From Hoeflea sp038900095 (GTDB lineage: Bacteria > Pseudomonadota > Alphaproteobacteria > Rhizobiales > Rhizobiaceae): a stretch of 64,000 nucleotides of DNA. The position numbers and the translations under genes are program-made. The notes beneath the pieces are model-generated. The model saw nothing but the letters and a program-made list of their open reading frames with translations, was not told the DNA's origin and ran no database searches. Numbering within the stretch: position 1 is the first letter of the stretch; each line of letters begins with the position of its first letter. Below, in pieces: positions 8,372-16,768 of the stretch. Where the stretch lies: positions 41,543 to 105,542 of the forward strand of contig NZ_JBBMQQ010000013.1 in NCBI RefSeq assembly GCF_038900095.1, in the 5' to 3' direction.

Positions 8372-8812
8372 TCAGGCCTGTTTGCGGCTGGCTTTCATCA
8401 TCCAGAGTTGCTGTTCATGCCACTCAAGGCGATCGGTCAGCATGCCTGCCGATGGTTCATCGCCAGCCTCCTGGGAAAGGACGATAGCCTCGCGCAGGTC
8501 TGCCGCCATTGCATCATGTGCCACGATCAGGGCGTCCATCATCTCGGTTGCGGAATGAACTGGTGCGGGGCCGTCCCCGGCCAGCGCGACCAGTTCCGTG
8601 AGCGAGCCCGGGGCATATGCGTCCATCGCGCGGATGCGTTCGGCAACTGGGTCGAGTGCTTGCCAGAGGTTCTGGTACTGCTCTTCGAACAGGGTGTGGA
8701 ATTGGCGGAATTGTGGGCCTTCCACGTTCCAGTGATAGCCATGGGTTTGCACGTAGAGGCCGAAGGTGCGCCCCAGGATGCGGCTCATGCTGTCGATATG
8801 GGAATTTGTCAT
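8372..8812 (-). CDS. dps: Dps/ferritin-like DNA-binding protein from starved cells
   Basis: A 146-residue ferritin-like four-helix protein. The ferroxidase-site region is recognisable in HGYHWNVEGPQFRQFHTLFEEQYQNLW, with the conserved His, Asp/Glu positions of Dps dodecamers. It oxidises Fe(II) with hydrogen peroxide, stores iron and may protect DNA. I set the start at the ATG at 8812, preceded by AAGGA; the longer frame upstream is a shadow. It lies 76 bp downstream of the peroxiredoxin gene in the same direction, so co-transcription and OxyR control are likely. Confidence 0.92.
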   Translation of the reverse strand: MTNSHIDSMSRILGRTFGLYVQTHGYHWNVEGPQFRQFHTLFEEQYQNLWQALDPVAERIRAMDAYAPGSLTELVALAGDGPAPVHSATEMMDALIVAHDAMAADLREAIVLSQEAGDEPSAGMLTDRLEWHEQQLWMMKASRKQA

Positions 8813-8888
8813 GGTTCGGGTCCTTTCAGGATGTCGGTGAATTCGGTCTGAATGGCCGTGGCCCACCAGGCAGGCCACGGCAGAGTGC

Positions 8889-9533
8889 TCAAAGCTCGCG
8901 AGTTGAGAAATACCAGTCGACGGTCTTGTATCCCTCGCCGGCGCGGGCCATCGCGGCCTCCGGTGTTGCCGGTGTCGGCACGATAACGGCATCGCCCGGG
9001 ACCCAGTTTTCAGGCATCGCGCAGCTGTTCTCGTCCGCGGTCTGCATCGCGACCAGCAGTCGGTAGATTTCGGCCACCGACCGGCCTGCGTTCATCGGGT
9101 AATAGACCATGGCACGCAGCACGCCGTCGGGGTCTATCAGGAAGGTGGCGCGCACCGCGGCAGTGTCAGAGGCGCCGGGCTGAATCATGCCGTAGGACTG
9201 CGCCACCTTCATGTTGAGGTCGGCGATGATCGGAAACTTGATCTCGACGCCGAATTTCTCCTTGATGTTGAGCATCCAGGCGATGTGCGAGTAGTGGCTG
9301 TCGATCGACAGGCCCAGCAGTTCGGTGTTGCGCGCCTTGAAGTCTTCATGGCGCTTTGCAAAGGCAATGAACTCGGTCGTGCAGACCGGTGTGAAATCGG
9401 CCGGATGCGAAAACAGCACCAGCCATTTGCCCTTGTAGTCTTCAAGTGTCTTGCGTCCGTCGGTGGTCGGCGCATCAAAAGCCGGGGCCGGTTCGTTCAG
9501 CCGGGGCATCTGGACTTGGTTGGCTTCGGTCAT
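8889..9533 (-). CDS. Peroxiredoxin, Prx6-like subfamily
   Basis: A 214-residue thioredoxin-fold peroxidase with the peroxidatic motif DFTPVCTTEF (Cys51) and a second cysteine at about residue 171 in NSCAMPENWVPGD, a region typical of the longer Prx6-type bacterial/archaeal enzymes. It reduces hydrogen peroxide and organic hydroperoxides in the cytoplasm; whether Cys171 resolves Cys51 cannot be judged. The ATG at 9533 has AAAGGAG upstream. It is divergent from the OxyR-like regulator with 107 bp between, which contains two OxyR-like dyads, and precedes dps. Confidence 0.94.
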   Translation of the reverse strand: MTEANQVQMPRLNEPAPAFDAPTTDGRKTLEDYKGKWLVLFSHPADFTPVCTTEFIAFAKRHEDFKARNTELLGLSIDSHYSHIAWMLNIKEKFGVEIKFPIIADLNMKVAQSYGMIQPGASDTAAVRATFLIDPDGVLRAMVYYPMNAGRSVAEIYRLLVAMQTADENSCAMPENWVPGDAVIVPTPATPEAAMARAGEGYKTVDWYFSTREL

Positions 9534-9592
9534 GTCGGTGTCTCCTTTGTTTGATTGGAATTTGATGACCGATAAGTAGCGGCTTGCTTTAA

Positions 9593-9638
9593 ATTGTAGA
9601 AATCAATAATAATTCGAAAAATAATAGAGAAAATCTAT
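9593..9638. promoter_or_regulatory. Two OxyR/LysR-type dyads between the peroxiredoxin and regulator genes
   Basis: Two dyads with 7-base centres are present: ATTG-N7-CAAT at 9593-9607 and ATAG-N7-CTAT at 9624-9638. The second is the textbook OxyR half-site pair (ATAG-N7-CTAT). Their centres are 31 bp apart, about three helical turns, so a LysR-type tetramer could occupy one face. The second dyad ends two bases before the regulator's start codon, which would fit autorepression. The surrounding DNA is unusually AT-rich for this genome. Confidence 0.72.
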
Positions 9639-9640
9639 AA

Positions 9641-10555
9641 ATGAGCTTGACGATCACACTTCGCCAACTTGGTTTCCTAGTCGCTGTCGCCGACGAGTTG
9701 AATTTTTCGCGCGCCGCTGAGGCTTGCTATGTCACGCAACCCACCTTGAGCGCCGGGATCAAGGAGTTGGAGAACCGCCTGGGTGTGATCCTGATTGAGC
9801 GAACCAAGCGCTCTGTCCTGCTCACCCCGTTGGGTCAGGAGATCACGCTGCGGGCGCGAGCGCTGTTGCTGGATGCGGGTGAGATCGAGAAACTGGCGAT
9901 GTCAGGGGCCAATCCGGAAGAGGGGGATCTCCGTCTCGGCGCGATTCCGACAATCGGTCCCTTCCTCATCCCGAAAGCCTTGCCGGTCATCCGCCACAGT
10001 TTCCCAGGCCTTCGCCTTTATCTGCGCGAGGCGATGACCGAGCAATTGCTCGAAGGGCTGCATGCAGGCCTGCTTGACCTAGTGCTGTTTGCCCAGCCTT
10101 TTGATGCGACCGGGCTTGAGACCATGCATCTGTTCGATGACGGCTATCACTTGGCAACGCGCGCCGGAACGCTTGATCAGCGTCCGGCCAACGGCTCCGA
10201 ACTTCAGGGGACCCGGCTCATGCTGTTGGAAAAGGGCCACTGTCTGCAACGCCATGCGTTGGAGGCCTATCCAGATCTCGACATCGAGCAGGATGAAAGC
10301 TTTGCCGCCAGTTCCCTGGCGACCTTGATTTCGATGGTCAGTGAGGGGCTGGGGATCACGCTTCTGCCTGATCTTTCCATCGACGCAGGCGTGCTGACCG
10401 GCCATGACGTGGCAATTTCGCCCTTGCCGGACGCATGCCCCCGTCGCGTCGTGTTGGCCTGGCGCCCGTCCACCACGCGAGGAAAACTGTTCGAGCAGAT
10501 CGGCGCTATCCTGAAGACAACGCGTGGCTCAATTCATGATCCGTCAATGAACTAG
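9641..10555 (+). CDS. oxyR: OxyR-like LysR-family hydrogen peroxide regulator lacking the second redox cysteine
   Basis: A 304-residue LysR-type regulator: N-terminal HTH (LRQLGFLVAVADELNFSRAAEACYVTQPTLS) and a substrate-binding-like domain. The segment LMLLEKGHCLQRHALEAY aligns with the OxyR redox loop; Cys201 corresponds to E. coli Cys199, but the position of Cys208 is Tyr210. So it may work as a one-cysteine sensor (sulfenate, mixed disulfide) or need another partner cysteine. It is divergent from the peroxiredoxin-dps pair, with ATAG-N7-CTAT immediately upstream. The gene context supports peroxide regulation strongly. Confidence 0.88.
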   Translation: MSLTITLRQLGFLVAVADELNFSRAAEACYVTQPTLSAGIKELENRLGVILIERTKRSVLLTPLGQEITLRARALLLDAGEIEKLAMSGANPEEGDLRLGAIPTIGPFLIPKALPVIRHSFPGLRLYLREAMTEQLLEGLHAGLLDLVLFAQPFDATGLETMHLFDDGYHLATRAGTLDQRPANGSELQGTRLMLLEKGHCLQRHALEAYPDLDIEQDESFAASSLATLISMVSEGLGITLLPDLSIDAGVLTGHDVAISPLPDACPRRVVLAWRPSTTRGKLFEQIGAILKTTRGSIHDPSMN

Positions 10556-10582
10556 GTGGTTTTACGACGCCGCGCGTCAGCC

Positions 10583-10933
10583 TCAGGCAGCCGTCCGCTT
10601 GTCCGGGGCGGGCAGGGCGGATGCGATCTGCTGCGCCTTGGCCTTTTCGCGGTCTGCTTCGGTGTGCCATTTCACCGCTTCATTGGCGTTGACGCGTGCC
10701 TGCTTGCGGTGCTTGCCCTGCTTGAACCATGTCGCCAGCGAACCGATGATCATGCCGATGATCAGCGCTATGAACAGGAACACGAAGAACGGCAAGGTCA
10801 CCGACAGAACGGTGTCCGTCGGATCGAACGGATTGAGCGCCAGCGTCACGGCCTGGCGGTTGGCCACCGACAGCATGATGAGAACGATGCCCAGGGGCAC
10901 GAAAATTGCCAATGCGATGATGCGCTTGATCAT
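10583..10933 (-). CDS. LapA-domain (DUF1049) membrane protein
   Basis: A 116-residue protein with two transmembrane helices (IIALAIFVPLGIVLIMLSVAN and LPFFVFLFIALIIGMIIGSL) flanking a short NRQ-x-VTLALNPF periplasmic loop, then a basic, Ala-rich cytoplasmic helix. This is the LapA/YciS (DUF1049) plan; the E. coli counterpart assists LPS assembly control. The start at 10933 (MIKRIIAL) is preferred over upstream codons. It convergently faces the OxyR-like gene and is followed upstream by ihfB-sppA in the same direction, a common alphaproteobacterial arrangement. Confidence 0.85.
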   Translation of the reverse strand: MIKRIIALAIFVPLGIVLIMLSVANRQAVTLALNPFDPTDTVLSVTLPFFVFLFIALIIGMIIGSLATWFKQGKHRKQARVNANEAVKWHTEADREKAKAQQIASALPAPDKRTAA

Positions 10934-11120
10934 GTCTTGATCCAGTCTTGTGAGAGCCCGGGATTCCCTGGGATTGCCCGGGTCTTTACGTCGTTCATGC
11001 AATCCGTTGCGGCAAACACGATGACACCGTCACCGTTCAGGCCGCCGGGCTGATCCGCATCAGATAGGTCCGTACCGTTGCCGGTGCAAGCTCGGCCCTT
11101 GCCGCCGGGTCCTGGTTCTT

Positions 11121-11169
11121 GTCGTCCGGCCCTAGTCCTTGTCGTCCGGCCCTAGCCCTTGTCGTCCGG
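11121..11169. repeat. 20-bp tandem repeat spanning the ihfB stop codon
   Basis: A 20-bp unit (GTCGTCCGGCCCTAGTCCTT, with one T/C variant) occurs at 11121-11140 and 11141-11160, and its first nine bases again at 11161-11169. On the minus strand the first unit encodes the last residues of IhfB (PDDKG) and its TAG stop; the further copies lie beyond the stop. Since 20 is not a multiple of three, it does not extend the protein. It looks like slipped-strand duplication of the gene's 3' end. Confidence 0.8.
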
Positions 11170-11442
11170 ATTGAGCCGTTCGCGCAGTTCCTTGCCGGTC
11201 TTGAAGAACGGCACCCACTTTTCTTCGACGAACACCGGCTCGCCGGTGCGTGGGTTGCGGCCGGAACGCGGCGGACGGTTCTTCACCGAAAATGCGCCAA
11301 ATCCGCGCAATTCGACACGATTGCCCTCCGAAAGCGCGTCCGTGATCTCATCCAGTATGGCATTGACGATATTCTCGACATCCCGGTGATAGAGATGCGG
11401 GTTGCGCGCCGCAACCGCTTGAACCAATTCCGATTTGATCAT
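11152..11442 (-). CDS. ihfB: Integration host factor subunit beta
   Basis: A 96-residue HU/IHF-family DNA-bending protein. It starts MIKSELVQAVAARNPHL and has VELRGFGAFSVKNRPPRSGRNPRTGEPV, where Arg-Asn-Pro forms the intercalating beta-arm tip, and ends KELRERLNPDDKG. By family it pairs with IHF-alpha and bends DNA at sites in promoters, including sigma-54 promoters (rpoN lies 3.5 kb away). The start at 11442 overlaps the sppA stop by four bases, so translation is probably coupled to sppA. The 3' end is embedded in a 20-bp tandem repeat. Confidence 0.95.
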   Translation of the reverse strand: MIKSELVQAVAARNPHLYHRDVENIVNAILDEITDALSEGNRVELRGFGAFSVKNRPPRSGRNPRTGEPVFVEEKWVPFFKTGKELRERLNPDDKG

Positions 11443-12422
11443 TTTCCTCGCCCCAACTCGAAACTCTCCGACTGGCCGCCAACCTGCCAAACAGACACAA
11501 GGCCGTCAAGGAACAACTTGCCGCCCGACAGCCGGTCGATTTCACCCGACAGAGATGCCGGCAGGCCCAGGAACTGCTGCACGATGCTCGCAAGGCGGGC
11601 GCCGAAGATCATGTTCGCGGTCTTGTCCGGCCGTTTCCAGTCCACGAAGTCCAGCGTGTCGTCGACATCGCGGCTTTTCAGATAGGCGCGGATTTCCGCC
11701 TCGCCGCCAAGCGCGTCGACAAGCCCGTTCTTCAGCGCCTGCCGGCCGGTGAAGATCGAGCCATCGGCCAGCGCCAGCACCTGCGTGCGGTCCATCTCGC
11801 GCCGTGCGGCGACCAGGTCGACAAACCAGTCATAGCTGTCGAGCACCATCGACCGGATCATTGCCTTGGCCTCGTCGCTGGCATCATGGAACGGCGAGGG
11901 TTCGGCCTTCAGTGGCGAGGATTTGATTTCCTCGAGCCGCACCCCGATCTTGTCCAGCAGTTCGCGGGCCTGCGCATACTGGAAAATCACCCCGATCGAG
12001 CCGACGATCGAGCTTTCGCCGGCAACGATATGATCTGTCGATGCGGCGATCATGTAGCCCGCCGAGGCCGCCAACGTGTGAATGTCGGCGACCACCGGTT
12101 TCGATTTTCCGGCCTCGACCAGCGCCTTGTGAATGCGTTCGCCGCCATAGGTGGTGCCGCCGGGCGAGGAGATGGAGACCACCAGCGCCTTTGCCGAGTC
12201 GTTTTCCGCGGCGTCCGCGATCAGGTCGAGCAGCGGCTGGTCATCGGTGATGACGCCGCTGATGTCGATCCGGGCGATGTGGTCGCTGTTCCGGCCAGAC
12301 CCCTGGAAACGCGCAAACAGCCCTGCCACCAGGGCGATTGCGACCACAACGGTCATGAAACGCCAGAAACTGAGCTTGCGCCGGATCCGGCGTCGATCGG
12401 CAAGAATGTCCGGGTCGGTCAC
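11439..12422 (-). CDS. sppA: Signal peptide peptidase SppA (S49 family)
   Basis: A 327-residue single-unit S49 serine protease (half the size of E. coli SppA). An N-terminal anchor helix (FMTVVVAIALVAGLF) precedes the protease domain. The Ser-Lys dyad is visible: Ser120 in HTLAASAGYM and Lys172 in IKSSPLKAEPS; VSISSPGGT is the oxyanion region. It cleaves remnant signal peptides in the membrane. I take the GTG at 12422, with AGGA just upstream, over a TTG ten codons further out. It is followed by ihfB with a 4-base overlap. Confidence 0.93.
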   Translation of the reverse strand: MTDPDILADRRRIRRKLSFWRFMTVVVAIALVAGLFARFQGSGRNSDHIARIDISGVITDDQPLLDLIADAAENDSAKALVVSISSPGGTTYGGERIHKALVEAGKSKPVVADIHTLAASAGYMIAASTDHIVAGESSIVGSIGVIFQYAQARELLDKIGVRLEEIKSSPLKAEPSPFHDASDEAKAMIRSMVLDSYDWFVDLVAARREMDRTQVLALADGSIFTGRQALKNGLVDALGGEAEIRAYLKSRDVDDTLDFVDWKRPDKTANMIFGARLASIVQQFLGLPASLSGEIDRLSGGKLFLDGLVSVWQVGGQSESFELGRGK

Positions 12423-12681
12423 GTGGTCCTCCGATTGTGGGTTGGCTCGCAAGCCTGTTGCGGGCAGACAGGTACGGCAGCTTTGATGGTGCCCCGTATA
12501 AGCAATGTATCAGCTTTGCTTTTGCCATTGTCGGCGCGGCGTGGCAATCTCTGTCAACTGCTTCGTAAAATCACCATATTGGCATGCGAAGCCGACCGCA
12601 ACCGACACCCGGGCAAGCAACGGGCCCATGCTGGACCGGCGCCCTATCCGGTGCTGACAGCCATCAGGACTGCAGGAACGA

Positions 12682-13362
12682 ATGACAGCATCGACAGTAT
12701 CTGAAATGCCGGATAACGGCAGTTATGCCGGGCGTTCGCATGCCGAATATCAGCGCGCGCGGGCGCACTCGAGGCTGGTCAGGGTGCTCAAGATCCTGTT
12801 GCCGCTGGCCGCTGCCTTCATTGTTGCGGCCTTCGTCGTGGTGTCATGGCTCGACAATCTCGTGCCTGAAGGCGTCGGCATCGAGTCCGTGGTGATCAAG
12901 GATGGAAAGCTTGTCATGCAAAGCCCGGTGATGAGCGGCCAGGGCCCGGGCGCGCGGCCCTACACCATGCGCGCGGCACAGGCGATTCAGGATCTGACCA
13001 CGCCGGATGTCATCGCGCTCGAGGATATTTACGCGGACCTGCCTGTATCCAATGGTGATCAGGCCGTTCTCAACGCGGCCAGCGGCACCTACAACAGGAC
13101 GGCGCAGACCTTGCTGTTCGACAAGCCCTTCTCCGTAACCAGCGAGAGCGGCATGTCGGCGCAATTGCAGTCGGCCAGCATCGATCTGGCCAATGGCGGA
13201 ATGATTTCGGATGCGCCGGTCTCGATCAGTTCGGGCGAAGCCTCCGTGGTTGCGCAATCCATGCAGATGACAGATAAGGGCCGCGTCATCATCTTTCAGG
13301 ACCAGGTCCGCATGACGATCAACCCCTCGGCGATAAAGCCGAAGGATGGAGCGACGAACTGA
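12682..13362 (+). CDS. lptC: LPS export protein LptC
   Basis: A 226-residue single-pass inner-membrane protein: one N-terminal transmembrane helix (about 35-58) then a periplasmic beta-jellyroll of the LptC/DUF1239 type, as in PYTMRAAQAIQDLT and DLPVSNGDQAVLNAASGTYNR. By family it links the LptBFG ABC transporter to the periplasmic LptA bridge and passes LPS on. It is the first gene of lptC-lptA-lptB, whose reading frames abut or overlap. lptF/G are not in this window. The preceding 259 bp (12423-12681) holds the divergent promoters for sppA and this operon, but I could not assign boxes with confidence. Confidence 0.9.
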   Translation: MTASTVSEMPDNGSYAGRSHAEYQRARAHSRLVRVLKILLPLAAAFIVAAFVVVSWLDNLVPEGVGIESVVIKDGKLVMQSPVMSGQGPGARPYTMRAAQAIQDLTTPDVIALEDIYADLPVSNGDQAVLNAASGTYNRTAQTLLFDKPFSVTSESGMSAQLQSASIDLANGGMISDAPVSISSGEASVVAQSMQMTDKGRVIIFQDQVRMTINPSAIKPKDGATN

Positions 13363-13363
13363 C

Positions 13364-13918
13364 ATGGCAACAACACCTTTGCATTTCATGCGGATTGCTG
13401 CGGTCATGATCGCGGCCGGCGCGCTTTTGCCCGTTTGCGGCGCCTCGGCCCAGACCACCGAGAGCCGCATGTCCGGCCTTGCCTTGTCGAGCGACGAGCC
13501 GATCCAGATCGAAAGCGACCTGCTCAAGATCAACGAGGAAACCAGCCAGGCCACCTTCACCGGCAACGTCAAGGTGGTTCAGGGCGATACCGTGCTGCAG
13601 GCAGGCGAAATGATCGTCAACTATTCCAAGGGCGGCGGTTCCGTTGCCTCGGGTTCGGCCGACATTCGGGAGATCGAACTCTACAAGAAGGTGCTGATCC
13701 GTTCCGGCACCCAGACCGCCACCGCCGACACCGGAAATTTCAACATGGCTGAAGAGGTGCTTGTCCTCTCCGGTGAAAAGGTTGTGCTCACCGATGCCGA
13801 CAACGTCTTCATCGGTTGCAAGCTCACCGTGCAGATGAAGAACGGCCAGGCCAAGCTCGACAGCTGCGGCCGCCGCGTCATGATCCAGCTTGACCCCAAA
13901 TCGCGACCCAAGCAGTGA
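13364..13918 (+). CDS. lptA: LPS transport periplasmic protein LptA
   Basis: A 184-residue exported protein. A signal peptide (MATTPLHFMRIAAVMIAAGALLPVCGASAQ) is followed by the OstA/LptA jellyroll, e.g. QIESDLLKINEETSQATFTGNVKVVQGD and LYKKVLIRSGTQTATAD. LptA polymerises into the periplasmic bridge carrying LPS from LptC to LptD. The ATG at 13364 directly follows the lptC stop; an ATG at 13346 inside lptC is an alternative adding six residues. The stop overlaps the GTG start of lptB (GTGA). Confidence 0.92.
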   Translation: MATTPLHFMRIAAVMIAAGALLPVCGASAQTTESRMSGLALSSDEPIQIESDLLKINEETSQATFTGNVKVVQGDTVLQAGEMIVNYSKGGGSVASGSADIREIELYKKVLIRSGTQTATADTGNFNMAEEVLVLSGEKVVLTDADNVFIGCKLTVQMKNGQAKLDSCGRRVMIQLDPKSRPKQ

Positions 13919-14721
13919 TCCGCGCGCTCTTCAAATCATTCAGCGAAAGCGAAGCCGGCACCGATGTCGCCCAGACGACCGGTGACAAGGCGCGCTATGA
14001 CGGAACGCTGATCGCCCGCAATCTGACCAAGTCCTACAAGTCGCGTCGGGTGGTCGACGGTGTCTCGCTCGGCGTCCGCCGCGGCGAGGCGGTGGGCCTG
14101 CTGGGGCCGAACGGCGCCGGCAAGACCACCTGCTTCTACATGATCACCGGCCTGGTCCCTGTGGACGCCGGATCGATCGAGATCGACGGGCATGATGTCT
14201 CCAGCCTGCCGATGTACCGCCGTGCCCGGCTTGGCGTCGGTTACCTGCCGCAGGAAGCCTCGATCTTCCGGGGCCTGAGCGTCGAGGCCAATATCCGCGC
14301 CGTGCTGGAAGTGGTGGAGAAGGATCGCGCCAAGCGTGAGGAAAAGCTCGACAGCCTGCTTGAGGAATTCCACATCTCGCATCTGCGCAAGTCACCCTCC
14401 ATCGCCTTGTCCGGCGGTGAGCGCCGCAGGCTGGAGATTGCCCGCGCACTTGCCTCCGACCCGACCTTCATGCTGCTGGACGAGCCCTTCGCCGGTGTCG
14501 ACCCGATCGCGGTTTCCGACATCCAGGACCTTGTCCGCCATCTCACCCGCCGCGGCATCGGCGTACTGATCACCGATCACAATGTGCGCGAGACCCTGGG
14601 TCTCATCGACCGCGCCTACATCATGAATGCAGGCGTGCTGCTGACCCATGGCCGGCCGCAGGACATCGTTGCCAACCCCGATGTGCGCCGGCTCTACCTC
14701 GGTGAGCAATTCTCCCTGTGA
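13915..14721 (+). CDS. lptB: LPS export ABC transporter ATP-binding protein LptB
   Basis: A 268-residue cytoplasmic ATPase with Walker A GPNGAGKTT, signature LSGGERRRLEIARAL, Walker B FMLLDEPFAGVDP and the switch His in LITDHNVRET. An extension of about 30 residues precedes the usual LptB start. It powers LPS extraction with LptFG. The GTG start at 13915 overlaps the lptA stop. The 237 bp to rpoN shows no convincing terminator, so partial readthrough into rpoN is possible; the lptB-rpoN-hpf-ptsN order is conserved in Rhizobiales and many proteobacteria. Confidence 0.95.
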   Translation: MIRALFKSFSESEAGTDVAQTTGDKARYDGTLIARNLTKSYKSRRVVDGVSLGVRRGEAVGLLGPNGAGKTTCFYMITGLVPVDAGSIEIDGHDVSSLPMYRRARLGVGYLPQEASIFRGLSVEANIRAVLEVVEKDRAKREEKLDSLLEEFHISHLRKSPSIALSGGERRRLEIARALASDPTFMLLDEPFAGVDPIAVSDIQDLVRHLTRRGIGVLITDHNVRETLGLIDRAYIMNAGVLLTHGRPQDIVANPDVRRLYLGEQFSL

Positions 14722-14958
14722 CGGGCCTGAACCCGGCTGCGTAGCCCGGTGCTGCCTTCCCTTGGGCAATTTGCTGCCGGCGGGAGGCATTTTTACCCTG
14801 TCCGCAGGTCGGACTTGACCCGAAGAGATAAAAAAGCAATTTTCGGGCCAGATGGGTCGAAGGGGTGCCGATGCAGGCATCCCGAATCCGGACAGAATGG
14901 AAACGGCACGGCTGAATTCCAGACTGACGGCGATCCGAGCCGGGAGTAGCGCGTCGCC

Positions 14959-16521
14959 ATGGCCTTGTCAGCCGGTCTTCAAATGCGTCAAAACCAGTCG
15001 CTGGTCATGACGCCACAACTGATGCAGTCGATCCGTCTGCTGCAGTTCAGTCATATCGAGCTGACGCGCTTCATCGAGCAGGAGGTGGAACGCAATCCGC
15101 TGCTTGAACTGGTGAGCTCCGACAACGATCAGGCTGAAGCCGGCCCTGAAGCTCCAGTCGAGCCGCCGGTGGCGCAGGCCGCAGTCGGTGAAGTCGACGA
15201 CGTCGGCGGGGATGCTGCCTGGGCCGGATCGGCTGAAAGTCAGGCCGAGCGCATGACCTCCGAGATCGATGTCCGATATGAGAATGTCTTTCCCGACGAT
15301 CACGGCACCGAACGCGTGGACCAGCCCGAATTCATCGACAACTGGAAATCCATGCCCGGCAGCGAGGGCGGTCATTCGGGCGAAGGCTATGATCTTGATG
15401 ATTTCGCCGCCCGTGCGCCGACCCTGCGCGATCATGTGACCGAGCAGATTGCTTTCGCCTTTTCCGATCCCGCCGAAAGGCTGATCGCCACCGAGCTTGC
15501 CGATCAGCTTGATGCCGCCGGATACATGGTTGGCGACATGGCCGAAACCGTCGAGCGGCTGGGCGCCGATCCGGAGCAGGTCGAGGCCGTGCTGACCCGG
15601 CTGCAGGAGTTCGAGCCCGCCGGCCTGTTCGCCCGCTCGCTGTCCGAGTGCCTTGGCTTGCAGCTGGCGCGTAAGGACCGGCTTGACCCGGCGATGGCGG
15701 CGCTGGTCGACAATCTCGAACTGCTTGCCCGCCGTGATTTCAGCGCCCTGACACGGATTTGCGGCGTCGACGAGGAAGATCTGCTCGACATGATGGCGGA
15801 GATCCGTGGGCTGGACCCGAAGCCCGGAACCCGGTTTGAGACCGGATCGAGCGAGATGATCGTTCCCGACGTCTCCGTGCGACCCGCCTCCGATGGCGGA
15901 TGGAATGTCGAACTCAACCCCGATACCTTGCCAAGAGTGCTGGTCAACCAGACCTATTTTGCCACCGTCACCGGCAAGATGCAGAAGAATGCCGCCGGCC
16001 AGGAGTTTCTCAGCGAGTGCCTGCAGACGGCCAATTGGCTGGCCCGCTCGCTCGATCAGAGGGCGCGGACGATCATGAAGGTGGCCACAGAGATCGTCCG
16101 GCAGCAGGATGCCTTTCTGCTGCATGGCGTCGACCATTTGCGGCCGCTCAACCTCAAGGCCGTGGCCGAGGCCATCGGCATGCATGAATCCACCGTCAGC
16201 CGGGTAACCTCGAACAAGTACATGATCACGCCGCGCGGCGTCTTCGAGCTGAAGTATTTCTTTACCGTTTCCATCGCCTCGGCCGAGGCCGGCGGCGATG
16301 CCCACTCTGCCGAATCAGTGCGCCACCGCATCCGGGTTCTGGTCGATCAGGAGACCCCCGAAGCGGTGCTGTCGGATGACGATCTGGTGCTTTTGCTCAA
16401 GAAGTCCGGCGTCGAGATCGCCCGCCGGACGGTTGCCAAGTACCGCGAAGCGATGTCCATTCCGTCGTCCGTTCAGCGGCGCCGCGAAAAACGTGCCCGG
16501 GCGCGTGCGGCGGCAGTCTGA
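14959..16521 (+). CDS. rpoN: RNA polymerase sigma-54 factor
   Basis: A 520-residue sigma-54. Region I is the Gln/Leu-rich start (LQMRQNQSLVMTPQLMQSIRLLQFSHIEL); region II is acidic and variable (about 55-130); region III has the core-binding and DNA-binding parts, with the HTH ESTVSRVTSNKYM and the C-terminal RpoN box ARRTVAKYREAM. It directs transcription from -24/-12 promoters with enhancer-binding activators, for nitrogen and carbon functions. A GGGAG site precedes the ATG. hpf and ptsN follow, as in many proteobacteria. Confidence 0.97.
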   Translation: MALSAGLQMRQNQSLVMTPQLMQSIRLLQFSHIELTRFIEQEVERNPLLELVSSDNDQAEAGPEAPVEPPVAQAAVGEVDDVGGDAAWAGSAESQAERMTSEIDVRYENVFPDDHGTERVDQPEFIDNWKSMPGSEGGHSGEGYDLDDFAARAPTLRDHVTEQIAFAFSDPAERLIATELADQLDAAGYMVGDMAETVERLGADPEQVEAVLTRLQEFEPAGLFARSLSECLGLQLARKDRLDPAMAALVDNLELLARRDFSALTRICGVDEEDLLDMMAEIRGLDPKPGTRFETGSSEMIVPDVSVRPASDGGWNVELNPDTLPRVLVNQTYFATVTGKMQKNAAGQEFLSECLQTANWLARSLDQRARTIMKVATEIVRQQDAFLLHGVDHLRPLNLKAVAEAIGMHESTVSRVTSNKYMITPRGVFELKYFFTVSIASAEAGGDAHSAESVRHRIRVLVDQETPEAVLSDDDLVLLLKKSGVEIARRTVAKYREAMSIPSSVQRRREKRARARAAAV

Positions 16522-16768
16522 CCGGCGTTGAGCAATGGTTTGAAAACATTCTCTAATTGCGCAAAAGCCGTGCCAAACTTGACAGTATGGGTACTTCGGC
16601 GTAGAAGCCGCCCCGCATTGGGTGACGCAGTTTGTCGGCGCGCCTCAACCCGGTTAAGTCAAGTGAAAAATTGCTTGGACCGGGCCAATTGACCACCGCT
16701 GGACGCTTGGATGAGCGCGGCGCATGGCTTAGACTAAATTCCCAAGTCATAACAAGAAGGGATGACCC

